From NCBI RefSeq assembly GCF_000621785.1, contig NZ_JHXI01000007.1:304489-368488 (forward strand): DNA of 64,000 nt, written 5' to 3'. The translations under genes were made by a program, and so were the position numbers. Shown piece after piece: positions 1 through 7,774 of the stretch. The stretch comes from Ruminococcus flavefaciens ND2009 (GTDB lineage: Bacteria; Bacillota; Clostridia; Oscillospirales; Ruminococcaceae). The notes under the pieces are model-generated. The model ran no database searches. It was not told where the DNA came from and saw only the letters and a list, made by a program, of their open reading frames with translations. Position 1 is the first letter of the stretch, and every line of letters starts with the position of its first letter.

Positions 1-1
1 C

Positions 2-82
2 GGCATTACCTACACCAGCGGCAAACTGGGCGTGATGCTGGCGGCACAGGAAATGCTCTCGGAAGGACTCATAAATATATAA
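2..82 (+). CDS. C-terminal end of an unidentified protein (partial)
   Basis: An open frame enters from the left window edge and encodes 26 residues (starting GITYTSGKLG, ending SEGLINI) before a TAA. Codon use matches the neighbouring genes and a Shine-Dalgarno site for the next gene follows after a short gap, so it is probably the true 3' end of an upstream gene. The fragment is too short for me to assign a family. Confidence 0.5.
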   Translation, partial: GITYTSGKLGVMLAAQEMLSEGLINI

Positions 83-115
83 AAACATAAAAATTACAAT
101 GAGGAGGTAATCACT

Positions 116-457
116 ATGCCATTCATCAACGTCAAGACCAATGTTTCTGTTTCAAACGAGCAGAAAACAAGTATCAAATCCGCTCTGGGCAGAGCTATCA
201 CCGCTATCCCCGGAAAGTCCGAGGGCTGGCTCATGGTGGGCATCGAGCCCGAGTACGACCTGTGGTTCAAGGGAGAAGATACTCCCGCCGCTATGGTGGA
301 GGTTTCCATCTTCGGAAGCGCTTCTTCAAACGCGCTGACCACTCTCACAAGCCACATAACAGGCATTATTACCGACAACATAGGCGTTCCGTCCGACCGT
401 ATCTACATCAAGTACACGGGTACCAACGACTGGGGCTGGAACGGCTCGAATTTCTGA
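116..457 (+). CDS. MIF-family tautomerase (phenylpyruvate tautomerase-like)
   Basis: The 113-residue product has the length and layout of macrophage migration inhibitory factor relatives, small trimeric cytoplasmic tautomerases. Pro-2 becomes the N-terminal catalytic proline after Met removal. A Lys near residue 34 matches the conserved active-site Lys, and the C-terminal Y-I-K-Y ... W-G-W-N-G-S-N-F resembles the MIF C-terminus. A GAGGAGGT site lies 8-10 bases before the ATG. The physiological substrate in bacteria is usually unknown. The next gene starts within 11 bases of the stop, so the two are probably co-transcribed, although the functional link is not obvious. Confidence 0.88.
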   Translation: MPFINVKTNVSVSNEQKTSIKSALGRAITAIPGKSEGWLMVGIEPEYDLWFKGEDTPAAMVEVSIFGSASSNALTTLTSHITGIITDNIGVPSDRIYIKYTGTNDWGWNGSNF

Positions 458-467
458 GGTGACGATC

Positions 468-2276
468 ATGAAACTGAGTAAATTTTTCGGAGCCCTCACT
501 GCGGCAGCTCTTTGCGTCTCCGCAAGTGCTCCCGTAATGACAGGCATCAGCGACACCGTCATGACTGCTTCTGCGGAGGAATGGTGCTTTGCAGGAACTA
601 CCTGTGACCCCCTCCATGACCCTTCACGGAACGTTCAGGCTGAGGGAGTGGGAAATCCCCTGAACTTCGGCGAAAGGAACACTCCCGCAGACGCATCGGC
701 TGAGGAGATACGCGCTATCAACCACAAAATGACCGTTCAGGAGGTAAAGTACGCTCTCTACAAGGAGATAGACGAGCACTGGGACCTTATCTCAACCCGT
801 CTCGGACAGCCCGAGCGTGAGAAGATGTATGCGCTTTTCCTGGGTCTCGGCTCAAGAGAGTCCACGTTGGGTGAGGGCAAGATAGGCTCAGACCACGAGA
901 CTGCATACGAGGACGGCTGGGGCGTAAACTCCGCCCATGCCTACGGCACATTGCAGACCGCAGTTACCGCCTTTGCAGACTGCGACCCCAAGTTCATGCC
1001 CGAGGACAACGTCCCCGAGATGTTCCAGTATTCCTTTACCCCGCAGAACTTCTATGACTGTATCATCTCCAACCACATGGGTATCAGAAAGATACTCCAC
1101 TTTGCGGAGATATGTATGAACGAGCAGGGTATGACCGACTATCAGGTCGTAAGGAACAGCCTCAAGGGCTTCAACACAGGCTGGTGCAATATGGCTGAGG
1201 ATGACGGCGCCTATGCCACATACGCCGACGAGATCTGCGCAATGGCTCAGTTCTATTACAATGAGGGACACCTCTATGATAACGTTTTCACCTGGACTTC
1301 CGCAAACGGCGAGGCTATCAACAAGTACCGCACTCCCGACCGCTGGAAGTGGTGGGGCGATACCAAGCCCAGCATGGCTCCCATAACAGAGAGACCTGTC
1401 ATCACAGGGACAACAACCACCACTACCACAACTACCACCGCTCCCGAGGTAACAACTACCACGACCTCCGTAAATGAGCCCCCCACACCTATCACAACCA
1501 CTGTCCCCGGACAGACTCCCATCATCATCTGTGACAAGCTGGATCTGAAGATAGGCGAATCTACCGACATTTCAGTGAAGAACTGCTCAAGCTTCTCAAT
1601 TGAGGTGGCTAAAAACCCTGACTACGATCTGGAGCTTGATACCGGAGCTTTTGAGACTGTAAAGAACGCCGACGGCTCAGTTACCGTAACGGCAAATCAT
1701 GAAGGTGCCATCGTATTCGACATAAATGCCGGCGGTATCTATAAGAAGGCGATAATCACAGCGACTCCCGAAGACGCAGAAAACTATGATATTATCAGAA
1801 ACGTCCGAGTTGAACAAGCCGACGGTAAGTATTACAAGCTGGAAGGACAGGCTATGTATGATTCTACAGCAGATACCTTTTTCTTGTTAAATACAGAAGG
1901 TCTTTACTCCAGAACTGATCTCTCTAAAGCTTTTGCAGACGGTTCGACTGTCTCAGGTCTCATAAAGCATAGCAATAGTTCCGTCTACAATACCATAATA
2001 TGGGCTGCGCTTACGTCCTCCGAGGGCGAGCTCTGTGAGCTGAAGCTGGGCGATACCAACTGTGACGGCAATATCGAGCTGGCAGACGCCATTCTCATCA
2101 TGCAGAGCCTTGCAAATCCCGATAAATACGGCACAGCAGGCTCCACCGACAAGCACCTTACCGAGCAGGGCAAGGAAAACGGCGACGTGGATAAGTCCAC
2201 ACAGGGACTCACCTCCAATGACGCACTTCTCATTCAGAGATACCTGCTCAAGGAAAGAGTTTCTTTTGACTGCTGA
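468..2276 (+). CDS. Secreted dockerin protein with a lysozyme/transglycosylase-like N-terminal module
   Basis: I chose the ATG at 468, which sits 5 bases after GAGGTGA; the in-frame GTG at 459 lies inside that site. Residues 1-35 form a signal peptide. Residues ~70-300 are a helical module with a G-L-G-S-R-E-S-T motif and many aromatic residues, which suggests a lysozyme-like fold, but I cannot name the family. A Thr-rich linker follows (~305-345), then a beta-rich stretch, then a C-terminal dockerin (~525-600) with two Ca-binding repeats (GDTNCDGNIELADAILIMQS and a second ending LLIQRYLLKE). The dockerin would attach it to a cohesin of a cellulosome-type complex. The dockerin is certain; the catalytic role is a guess. 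Confidence 0.8.
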   Translation: MKLSKFFGALTAAALCVSASAPVMTGISDTVMTASAEEWCFAGTTCDPLHDPSRNVQAEGVGNPLNFGERNTPADASAEEIRAINHKMTVQEVKYALYKEIDEHWDLISTRLGQPEREKMYALFLGLGSRESTLGEGKIGSDHETAYEDGWGVNSAHAYGTLQTAVTAFADCDPKFMPEDNVPEMFQYSFTPQNFYDCIISNHMGIRKILHFAEICMNEQGMTDYQVVRNSLKGFNTGWCNMAEDDGAYATYADEICAMAQFYYNEGHLYDNVFTWTSANGEAINKYRTPDRWKWWGDTKPSMAPITERPVITGTTTTTTTTTTAPEVTTTTTSVNEPPTPITTTVPGQTPIIICDKLDLKIGESTDISVKNCSSFSIEVAKNPDYDLELDTGAFETVKNADGSVTVTANHEGAIVFDINAGGIYKKAIITATPEDAENYDIIRNVRVEQADGKYYKLEGQAMYDSTADTFFLLNTEGLYSRTDLSKAFADGSTVSGLIKHSNSSVYNTIIWAALTSSEGELCELKLGDTNCDGNIELADAILIMQSLANPDKYGTAGSTDKHLTEQGKENGDVDKSTQGLTSNDALLIQRYLLKERVSFDC

Positions 2277-2290
2277 TAAAAAATCCCCGA

Positions 2291-2477
2291 AGCTTAAGGG
2301 CTATGCTTATATAGAAGTTTACGCGTAATTATGGGGGTAAAACCTTTCTGAGGAAAGGTTCTTTCCCCCATACCCCCTTTTCCAAAGACTTTTGGCTGGT
2401 TTTTATCAGGACAGGGCGCCTTAAATATAATAAAAAGGCATATATTATCAAGCGCCCTGTCCTGATAAAAACGAAAC
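2291..2477. repeat. Dispersed hairpin repeat, family LH, copy 1
   Basis: A segment containing CTTAAGGGC, GCTTATATAGAAGTTTA, AAACCTTTCTGAGGAAAGG and CCCTTTTCCAAAGACTTT recurs almost base for base near 63771-63870. It is followed by a ~20-bp inverted repeat (ATCAGGACAGGGCGCC with its complement, arms ~2408-2424 and ~2451-2467). The copy at 63.9 kb has a hairpin at the same place but with unrelated arm sequence. No coding potential is seen. Confidence 0.75.
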
Positions 2478-2486
2478 AGAGTCCTC

Positions 2487-2529
2487 AGAAAAAGAATAAA
2501 GGGAAGCACTTCTCTCAAAGAGCTTCCCT
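2487..2529 (-). terminator. Intrinsic terminator after ispF
   Basis: On the minus strand a GGGAAGC...GCTTCCC stem is followed by TTTATTCTTTTT. It lies ~60 bases past the ispF stop codon. Confidence 0.75.
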
Positions 2530-2588
2530 CAATATCACCCGTAAACCTTCTGTACGAGCGTCGCCTTTATCACTTCGGGGATATTTTT

Positions 2589-3065
2589 TTACACTTTCTG
2601 CATGAGGGCTACTGCGTGGGCGGACATTCCCAGCTTTTCGCCTGTGAAGCCGAGGTGCTCCTCGGTAGTAGCCTTGACGCTTATCTGCGACACATCACAG
2701 CCGCATACCGCTGCGATATTCTCCCTCATTTTCATTATATGGGGAGCAAGCTTCGGTGCCTGAGCGATGACAGTTGCGTCGATGTTGCCTATCTCCCAGC
2801 CCTCGGCTCTTATCCTGCGGCATACCTCAGCCATGAGCTTCATGCTGTCGGCGCCCTTGAAGCTGTCATCGTTGTCGGGGAAAAGGTGACCGATGTCCCC
2901 CATTGCCAGGGCTCCAAGCATGGCGTCCATTATGGCGTGAGCCAGCACATCTGCGTCGGAATGTCCAAGAAGACCTGTCTCGTGGGGAATGTCAACTCCG
3001 CCGAGAATGAGCTTTCTGCCCTCCACCAGCTTGTGTACGTCGTAACCGTGACCTATTCTGAACAT
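2589..3065 (-). CDS. ispF: 2-C-methyl-D-erythritol 2,4-cyclodiphosphate synthase
   Basis: The 158-residue protein has the full family length and begins [11 protein letters not shown], giving the metal ligands Asp-8 and His-10; [10 protein letters not shown] supplies His-42. The C-terminal S-V-K-A-T-T-E-E motif is also canonical. It catalyses cyclisation of CDP-methylerythritol 2-phosphate with loss of CMP in the non-mevalonate isoprenoid pathway, as a cytoplasmic homotrimer. It lies 24 bases downstream of the antiporter gene on the same strand and probably shares its promoter, an unusual pairing. Confidence 0.97.
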   Translation of the reverse strand: MFRIGHGYDVHKLVEGRKLILGGVDIPHETGLLGHSDADVLAHAIMDAMLGALAMGDIGHLFPDNDDSFKGADSMKLMAEVCRRIRAEGWEIGNIDATVIAQAPKLAPHIMKMRENIAAVCGCDVSQISVKATTEEHLGFTGEKLGMSAHAVALMQKV

Positions 3066-3089
3066 ATTATTCTCCTTTCGGGGATATTG

Positions 3090-4298
3090 CTATTTCTTCG
3101 CCGTGGCAAGAGCCGCTTCTTTAGTGCCCTTGTCGGACTTTCCGAAAAGCAGCTTCAGCACTACCGGCGTTACTATGCTTGAAACTATGATGAGAAGTAT
3201 TACTGCGGTAAAGTAGGAGGAGTCGATTATGCCCAGACCCAGTCCCTTGTTGGTTATGATGAGGGCGACCTCTCCTCTGGTCATCATGCCGGCACCTATC
3301 TTGAGACAGTCTATCCAGCTGTACTTAAAGCATCTGGCCACCAGTCCGCAGCCGATGACCTTGCTGAGCATTGCCACGATAACAAAGCCTATTGAGAACA
3401 CTATCATGCTTGAGTCAACATTGCTGAAATCCGTTTTCAGTCCGATGCTGACAAAGAATACAGGCGCAAAGAACATATAGCCGTTTATGCTTATGCGGCG
3501 GTCTATGTACTCGGCGTCGCGGACGTTGCAGAGGATTATTCCCGCGATATAAGCTCCCGTTATGTCGGCAATGCCGAAGTATTTCTCAGCAACGAATGCC
3601 ATGATGAAGCAGAGCGTGATTGCGATTATGGGGATACGCCTTGTGTGAACGTGTCTGTCATCGTAGAACTTGAACGCCTTGTAGATGATTATTCCCAGTA
3701 CCAGCGAAAGCACCAGGAAAAGCAGTATCTTTCCTGTTACCAGAAGGGTGTTGCTGTCGGGGTCCTTGAATCCCAGGACGAAGGTCAGCACGATGATACC
3801 GATAACGTCGTCGATGATAGCGGCGCTGAGTATGGTCTGTCCCACGCGGGTCTTGAGCTTGCCCATCTCCTTGAGCACCTCAACGGTGATACCTACTGAG
3901 GTAGCCGTCATGATACTGCCGATGAACACAGCCTTGAAAAACTCATCGGTGCCAAAGGCTGAGAAGCCGTAAATGCACATATACAGCAGACTTCCTCCGA
4001 CCAGCGGCACAAGCACTCCCACACAGGCTATGAGAAACGCCGCAAAGCCGGATTTTTTCAGCTCCTGCAGATTAGTCTCAAGTCCAGCGGAAAACATGAT
4101 GAGTATAACGCCTATCTCCGCCATCTGCGCCACGAAATCGTTTGGCGTTACCCAGTTCAGGAGACAGGGACCGATGATAAGACCTGCGATTATCTCACCC
4201 ACTACCATGGGAGCCCTGCACTTTCTGGCAAGAAGTCCCGCACCCTTGGCGCATATGAAGATAATGGCAAGGTCTCTGAGAATACTATAGGTTTCCAT
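3090..4298 (-). CDS. Cation:proton antiporter (CPA2/KefB-NapA type)
   Basis: The 402-residue integral membrane protein has about 12 hydrophobic segments. It carries the A-I-I-D-D-V-I-G-I motif, in which acidic residues in a membrane helix carry ions in the CPA2 family. Gly-rich segments such as AGLIIGPCLLNW near the N-terminus and the C-terminal Lys-rich tail fit the family. It lacks the RCK/TrkA-N domain of Kef channels, so it is a stand-alone antiporter of Na+ or K+ against H+; the ion cannot be told from sequence. It is the first gene of the operon with ispF. Confidence 0.9.
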   Translation of the reverse strand: METYSILRDLAIIFICAKGAGLLARKCRAPMVVGEIIAGLIIGPCLLNWVTPNDFVAQMAEIGVILIMFSAGLETNLQELKKSGFAAFLIACVGVLVPLVGGSLLYMCIYGFSAFGTDEFFKAVFIGSIMTATSVGITVEVLKEMGKLKTRVGQTILSAAIIDDVIGIIVLTFVLGFKDPDSNTLLVTGKILLFLVLSLVLGIIIYKAFKFYDDRHVHTRRIPIIAITLCFIMAFVAEKYFGIADITGAYIAGIILCNVRDAEYIDRRISINGYMFFAPVFFVSIGLKTDFSNVDSSMIVFSIGFVIVAMLSKVIGCGLVARCFKYSWIDCLKIGAGMMTRGEVALIITNKGLGLGIIDSSYFTAVILLIIVSSIVTPVVLKLLFGKSDKGTKEAALATAKK

Positions 4299-4353
4299 TC
4301 ATATACATATCCTTTCGCAAATAAAGGGAGCATCATTGCTCCCGTATATACTT

Positions 4354-4382
4354 ATTATACTATGTAGCTTGTCAGTTGTCAA
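4354..4382 (-). promoter_or_regulatory. Consensus promoter of the antiporter-ispF operon
   Basis: Read on the minus strand, TTGACA (4382-4377) is separated by exactly 17 bases from TATAAT (4359-4354). The resulting 5' leader contains an 18-base hairpin (GGGAGCA-ATGA-TGCTCCC, 4343-4326) just before the AAAGGA ribosome site. Confidence 0.85.
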
Positions 4383-4451
4383 CTTTTATACAGATAATAC
4401 TGCGATTTTTCATCATCAAGGAAAAACAGCTTGCTGACAGCGAGAATATTC

Positions 4452-4480
4452 TTGACAATCCTGCCTCTGAGTGATATAAT
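4452..4480 (+). promoter_or_regulatory. Consensus sigma-A promoter
   Basis: TTGACA at 4452-4457 and TATAAT at 4475-4480 are separated by 17 bases. It is divergent from the antiporter promoter and would start transcription near 4487, about 180 bases before the next start codon. Confidence 0.85.
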
Positions 4481-4486
4481 TATATA

Positions 4487-4649
4487 TAATTTCGCAAAAA
4501 GAATTACATAAAATATCAAAAAGGAATTGACACATAAGCCATGGTTTGTCAGAAGTTCAACAGAAAGGGCAAAGTTGTGTAAACTCGCAGAATAATGGTA
4601 AGCAAGGCACATTATTCTTTTAAGAGCATAGTGTGCCTTTTGTTTTTTT
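4487..4649 (+). ncRNA. Candidate small RNA or attenuated leader
   Basis: Between the consensus promoter and the lipoprotein gene lies a ~160-base segment that ends in a strong intrinsic terminator: AAGGCACA (4604-4611) pairs with TGTGCCTT (4632-4639), extended by inner A-T pairs, and is followed by TTGTTTTTTT. The lipoprotein ribosome site begins immediately after. A 13-codon frame (ATG 4541 to TAA 4582) lies upstream of the hairpin but has no convincing ribosome site. The segment could be a stand-alone RNA or a leader controlling read-through. I recognise no known riboswitch. Confidence 0.5.
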
Positions 4650-4664
4650 AAGGAGGATATGTAA

Positions 4665-5354
4665 ATGAAAAAGAGTGTATTTTTACTATGTATTGCAGCT
4701 ATTATGCTTACGGGCTGTGGTGGAAACAAGGATAACGCCGCAAAAAAAGAAAGCAATACAGGAAGCACAGAGACTACTGCTGCAAATATTACCGAAGCTG
4801 TTGAGGAGAACTCCAATGTGATCGAAGAACTATACATTGGAATGCCAAAATCAGAAGCAGAAGAAGTTGTAAAAAAATATTCATTTGACTTCTACGATGA
4901 TTCCGAAGATTCTTCAACTGAGTACGGGTATGTTGCGTATATCTCTAAATCAGATTCCCCTGAATCGATAGGATTAACAGACAAGTTCTATGATGAAGAG
5001 GACAGAGGACACGTTCTGTTTATGTCTTTTAACAACGATGAGCTTCTATGTGAATATACACTCAACGTTGATACAACCCCCCCGGACGGAACAGAGAACA
5101 GAGATGATGAGGGCATGAAAAGTGTATTCCGCGAATGGGGAAATATCCTTGATAAAGTATATGGTCCCGGCGAGGAAATAGACTCTCCATCAGGATTTGG
5201 CGTATTTCTTGAAAAAGACTGGAAAGATAAAAATGATGAAATTGTCATTAAACTTTCATGCGGCTTTCAAACTTCTTCTATGAACACTTCGAGGATAAAA
5301 GTAGGAAGTAATAAAACAGATCAGCCTCTTATGGAAATTGAACGTATTAAGTGA
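4665..5354 (+). CDS. Secreted lipoprotein of unknown function
   Basis: The 229-residue product begins MKKSVFLLCIAAIMLTGC, a clear type II signal peptide with lipobox L-T-G-C, so it should be anchored by lipid to the outer face of the membrane. A short low-complexity linker (residues ~22-45) precedes a ~180-residue domain rich in acidic and aromatic residues. I do not recognise the domain. An AAGGAGGAT site lies 6 bases before the ATG. It appears monocistronic, with its own terminator, and may be controlled by the terminator hairpin in its leader. Confidence 0.8.
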   Translation: MKKSVFLLCIAAIMLTGCGGNKDNAAKKESNTGSTETTAANITEAVEENSNVIEELYIGMPKSEAEEVVKKYSFDFYDDSEDSSTEYGYVAYISKSDSPESIGLTDKFYDEEDRGHVLFMSFNNDELLCEYTLNVDTTPPDGTENRDDEGMKSVFREWGNILDKVYGPGEEIDSPSGFGVFLEKDWKDKNDEIVIKLSCGFQTSSMNTSRIKVGSNKTDQPLMEIERIK

Positions 5355-5367
5355 TCAAAAAATAAGA

Positions 5368-5403
5368 GAAAGCACCTGTCTCGTAAGGCAGGTGCTCTTT
5401 TTA
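5368..5403 (+). terminator. Intrinsic terminator
   Basis: AGCACCTG (5371-5378) pairs with CAGGTGCT (5389-5396) and is followed by CTTTTT. Confidence 0.9.
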
Positions 5404-5435
5404 TAAAAAGGCGGAAGAGATTTTTGCCAAAACGC

Positions 5436-5464
5436 TTGACAAGCCCTTTTTGAAATGGTATAAT
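5436..5464 (+). promoter_or_regulatory. Consensus promoter of rpsF-ssb-rpsR
   Basis: TTGACA at 5436-5441 and TATAAT at 5459-5464 are separated by 17 bases. Transcription should begin near 5471. Confidence 0.88.
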
Positions 5465-5469
5465 ATTTG

Positions 5470-5526
5470 AGTATCGTGTGTAAACCGATACTATTATTAT
5501 CCTTGCCCGCAGTAAGTTGCCGGGCA
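5470..5526 (+). promoter_or_regulatory. Structured 5' leader, probable S6:S18 autoregulatory site
   Basis: Two hairpins precede the rpsF ribosome site: AGTATCG/CGATACT (5470-5492) and TGCCCG-loop-CGGGCA (5504-5526), the latter with a G-C-C-G element. An S6:S18-binding mRNA motif upstream of rpsF is established in many bacteria. Position and the exposed GCCG fit that motif, but I have not matched it to the Rfam model. Confidence 0.55.
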
Positions 5527-5550
5527 TGATCCCAGAAGGAGGTGTGCTAA

Positions 5551-5847
5551 ATGGCAAAGGTATCCGCTAAGTATGAAGTAATGGTTGTTTTCAGCCTCAA
5601 GAACGGCGAGGAGCCTATGAAGGCTCTCGTAGAGAAGTTCAAGGAGAGAATCGAGCGTCACGCCGAAGCTGTTGAAGTCAACGAGGATTGGGGTAAGCGC
5701 AAGCTTGCATATCCTATCGAGGACGAGACAGAGGGCTACTATGTGATCTACACATTCCAGTCACAGCCCGATTATCCCGCTGATCTTTCAAGACGTCTCA
5801 ACATCACAGACGGCGTTCTTCGTTCACTCGTTACAGTTGTTGAATAA
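5551..5847 (+). CDS. rpsF: Ribosomal protein bS6
   Basis: The 98-residue product has the length and ferredoxin-like pattern of S6, including KYEVMVVF at the N-terminus and W-G-K-R-K-L-A-Y-P-I, the hallmark segment. S6 pairs with S18 in the platform of the small ribosomal subunit. AAGGAGGTG lies 8 bases before the ATG. It is the first gene of the conserved rpsF-ssb-rpsR operon. Confidence 0.98.
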   Translation: MAKVSAKYEVMVVFSLKNGEEPMKALVEKFKERIERHAEAVEVNEDWGKRKLAYPIEDETEGYYVIYTFQSQPDYPADLSRRLNITDGVLRSLVTVVE

Positions 5848-5876
5848 TTCTACTTCATTTATCAGGAGGCGGTCAG

Positions 5877-6395
5877 ATGAATAAGGTTATTTTAGTCGGC
5901 AGACTTACTGCTGATCCCGAGCTGAGACAGACTCAGAGCGGTGTTGCTTCATGCAGATTTACTGTTGCTGTAGACAGGCGCTTCGCCGATAAGACTACAG
6001 GCGAGAGACAGGCTGATTTCATCAGCTGCACAGCATGGAGACAGACAGCCGAGTTCGTGTCACGTTATTTCAATAAGGGCAAGCTCATCGCTATTGAGGG
6101 CTCTCTCAGAAATAACAACTATCAGGACAGGAATCACCCCGATGTTACTCACTACACCATGGACGTGCAGGTGGATAACGTTGAATTCGTGGGCGGCAAG
6201 GGCGATAACGGCGGCAATGGCGGCGGTTATCAGAACGGCGGAGGCTACGGCGCTCCCCAGAACAATTACAATAACAATTATTCCGCTCCTCCTCAGCAGG
6301 CAGCTCCTCAGCAGCCCGCTGCAAATGACAGTATGTCTTACGGCAACCTCAGCGATTTTGAGGAGATTCTCAGCGACGGCGACGTTCCGTTCTGA
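5877..6395 (+). CDS. ssb: Single-stranded DNA-binding protein
   Basis: The 172-residue protein begins MNKVILVGRLTADPELR, the start of the SSB OB-fold (residues 1-~105). A Gly/Asn/Gln-rich disordered linker follows (~110-155), and then the acidic tip ending DGDVPF that recruits replication and repair partners. It binds ssDNA as a homotetramer. The ribosome site is AGGAGGCGG. Its place between rpsF and rpsR is the usual Firmicutes order. Confidence 0.98.
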   Translation: MNKVILVGRLTADPELRQTQSGVASCRFTVAVDRRFADKTTGERQADFISCTAWRQTAEFVSRYFNKGKLIAIEGSLRNNNYQDRNHPDVTHYTMDVQVDNVEFVGGKGDNGGNGGGYQNGGGYGAPQNNYNNNYSAPPQQAAPQQPAANDSMSYGNLSDFEEILSDGDVPF

Positions 6396-6434
6396 GATCG
6401 TTAACTTTACTTTATTACGATAGGAGGAAAAGTC

Positions 6435-6677
6435 ATGGAAAAGGAAAGAAATTCCCGTCCCTCGAAGAAGCCCCGCAAGAAGGTTTGTATGTTCTGTGCT
6501 GACAGAATCGAGAAGATCGACTATAAGGATCTCGCTAAGCTCAGAAAGTGCATGACCGAGAGAGCTAAGATTCTTCCGAGACGTGTAACAGGCACTTGCG
6601 CTTACCATCAGCGTGAGCTCACAGTTGCTATCAAGAGAGCAAGACACATCGCTCTGCTTCCTTATATCAGCGACTAA
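6435..6677 (+). CDS. rpsR: Ribosomal protein bS18 (zinc-binding form)
   Basis: The 80-residue product contains the S18 core ([20 protein letters not shown] and [10 protein letters not shown]). It keeps the C-M-F-C pair, Cys in LRKC and Cys in GTCAYH, so it looks like the Cys-rich (C+) paralogue type that binds zinc. It is the last gene of the operon, followed by a terminator. Confidence 0.97.
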   Translation: MEKERNSRPSKKPRKKVCMFCADRIEKIDYKDLAKLRKCMTERAKILPRRVTGTCAYHQRELTVAIKRARHIALLPYISD

Positions 6678-6690
6678 TTCATAAAACTCA

Positions 6691-6715
6691 AGGGAGGCAT
6701 TATGCCTCCCTTTTT
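6691..6715 (+). terminator. Intrinsic terminator of rpsF-ssb-rpsR
   Basis: GGGAGGCATTATGCCTCCC is followed by TTTTT, 13 bases past the rpsR stop. Confidence 0.92.
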
Positions 6716-6769
6716 GCATATCCGTATGTAGCGCTCCTTACGGCATCGTTGAAGGAGCGTGAAAAGGAA

Positions 6770-6988
6770 CTATCTGTCGATATTCTGCACTGCAAGCTCC
6801 TCGTCTTTGCGGAAGAGAAGCGATATGCACCAGACTGCCGAAATGGCTACGAGTATATACACCGCACGGCTGATGACGCTGTCTGCGCCTCCGAAGAGCC
6901 ATGCCACCATGTCAAACTCGAATATACCGACAAGTCCCCAGTTTATTCCTCCGATTATCAGAAGAATAAGAGCTATTTTGTCCCACAT
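6770..6988 (-). CDS. DUF378-family small membrane protein
   Basis: The 72-residue product has two hydrophobic helices. The sequence LLIIGGINWGLVGIFEFDMV is characteristic of DUF378 (YuzA-like) proteins, whose function is unknown. AGAGGTG lies 9 bases before the ATG. It is convergent with rpsR and divergent from the NERD gene. Long frames on the opposite strand here are shadows of this gene. Confidence 0.85.
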   Translation of the reverse strand: MWDKIALILLIIGGINWGLVGIFEFDMVAWLFGGADSVISRAVYILVAISAVWCISLLFRKDEELAVQNIDR

Positions 6989-7110
6989 ATTGAGAACACC
7001 TCTTTATTCGGGATTTGTAAGACCGCTGACGACGGATATGCCGCGCTTCAACGGTACATGACTATTATCACCGCAAATATTATGATTATTCATTTTTTAA
7101 GGAGAAAATT

Positions 7111-7758
7111 ATGGTACCTGTTATTTCTGCTTCGTTCATATTTGATAAAAAAACATGGATACTCATCGCTGTCATAGCGGTGGCTGTACTTCTGCTCATA
7201 CTCTATATTTCCGTCCACTTCAGCAAGGGCAAGCGCAAGGGCAGGGCTGCCGAGCGAAAGGTCGCAAAACAGCTGAAGAAAATGGGCAAGGGCGACCATA
7301 TCCGCATAATCAACAACGCCTACCTCCCCCTCTACAACAAGGCCTGTGAGGTTGACCACCTGGTATTCGGACGCTTCGGCGTTCTCGTAGTCGAGACCAA
7401 GGGTATCTCCGGTAAGGTAACAGGCAGCGGCAAGAACCTGACCCACAATATCGGAAGCAAGACCCATAAGTTATATAATCCCCAGCTACAGAACAAGACC
7501 CACATCGACAATGTTATCCACCATCTCAAAAAGGGCGGCTTCGATACAACTCCCGTAAACGGAGCAGTTGTATTCACCGCCAAGGATGTGGAGTTCCCCT
7601 CGGAGATAGGCATGGACATGAAGGGTCTGGAAAAGTTCTACAAGTCTCTCCCCGATGCAGGCTGCAATCAGGATGTGCTCTACCATTACTTCTCTGATAT
7701 GCAGGTGAAGAACCCCCTAAAGAAGATGTGGATAAGAACAAGGAAGAAAAACGACTGA
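7111..7758 (+). CDS. Membrane-anchored NERD-domain protein
   Basis: The 215-residue protein starts with one membrane helix (residues ~15-37) and a basic stretch, then a NERD (nuclease-related) domain at ~45-165. Visible NERD features include R-A-A-E-R-K-V near the start, N-A-Y-L-P-L ... E-V-D-H-L-V and V-V-E-T-K-G, the acidic and Lys positions of the restriction-endonuclease-like fold. Its biological role is not established; nuclease activity is inferred from the fold. AAGGAG precedes the ATG. The GH53 gene begins 16 bases after the stop, so the two may be co-transcribed. Confidence 0.85.
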   Translation: MVPVISASFIFDKKTWILIAVIAVAVLLLILYISVHFSKGKRKGRAAERKVAKQLKKMGKGDHIRIINNAYLPLYNKACEVDHLVFGRFGVLVVETKGISGKVTGSGKNLTHNIGSKTHKLYNPQLQNKTHIDNVIHHLKKGGFDTTPVNGAVVFTAKDVEFPSEIGMDMKGLEKFYKSLPDAGCNQDVLYHYFSDMQVKNPLKKMWIRTRKKND

Positions 7759-7774
7759 TAAAAAGGAGGTCATT

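Noticed and set aside
6749..7177. Plus-strand frame between rpsR and the NERD gene
   Set aside because: It runs antisense to the DUF378 gene and across the start region of the NERD gene, without a ribosome site.
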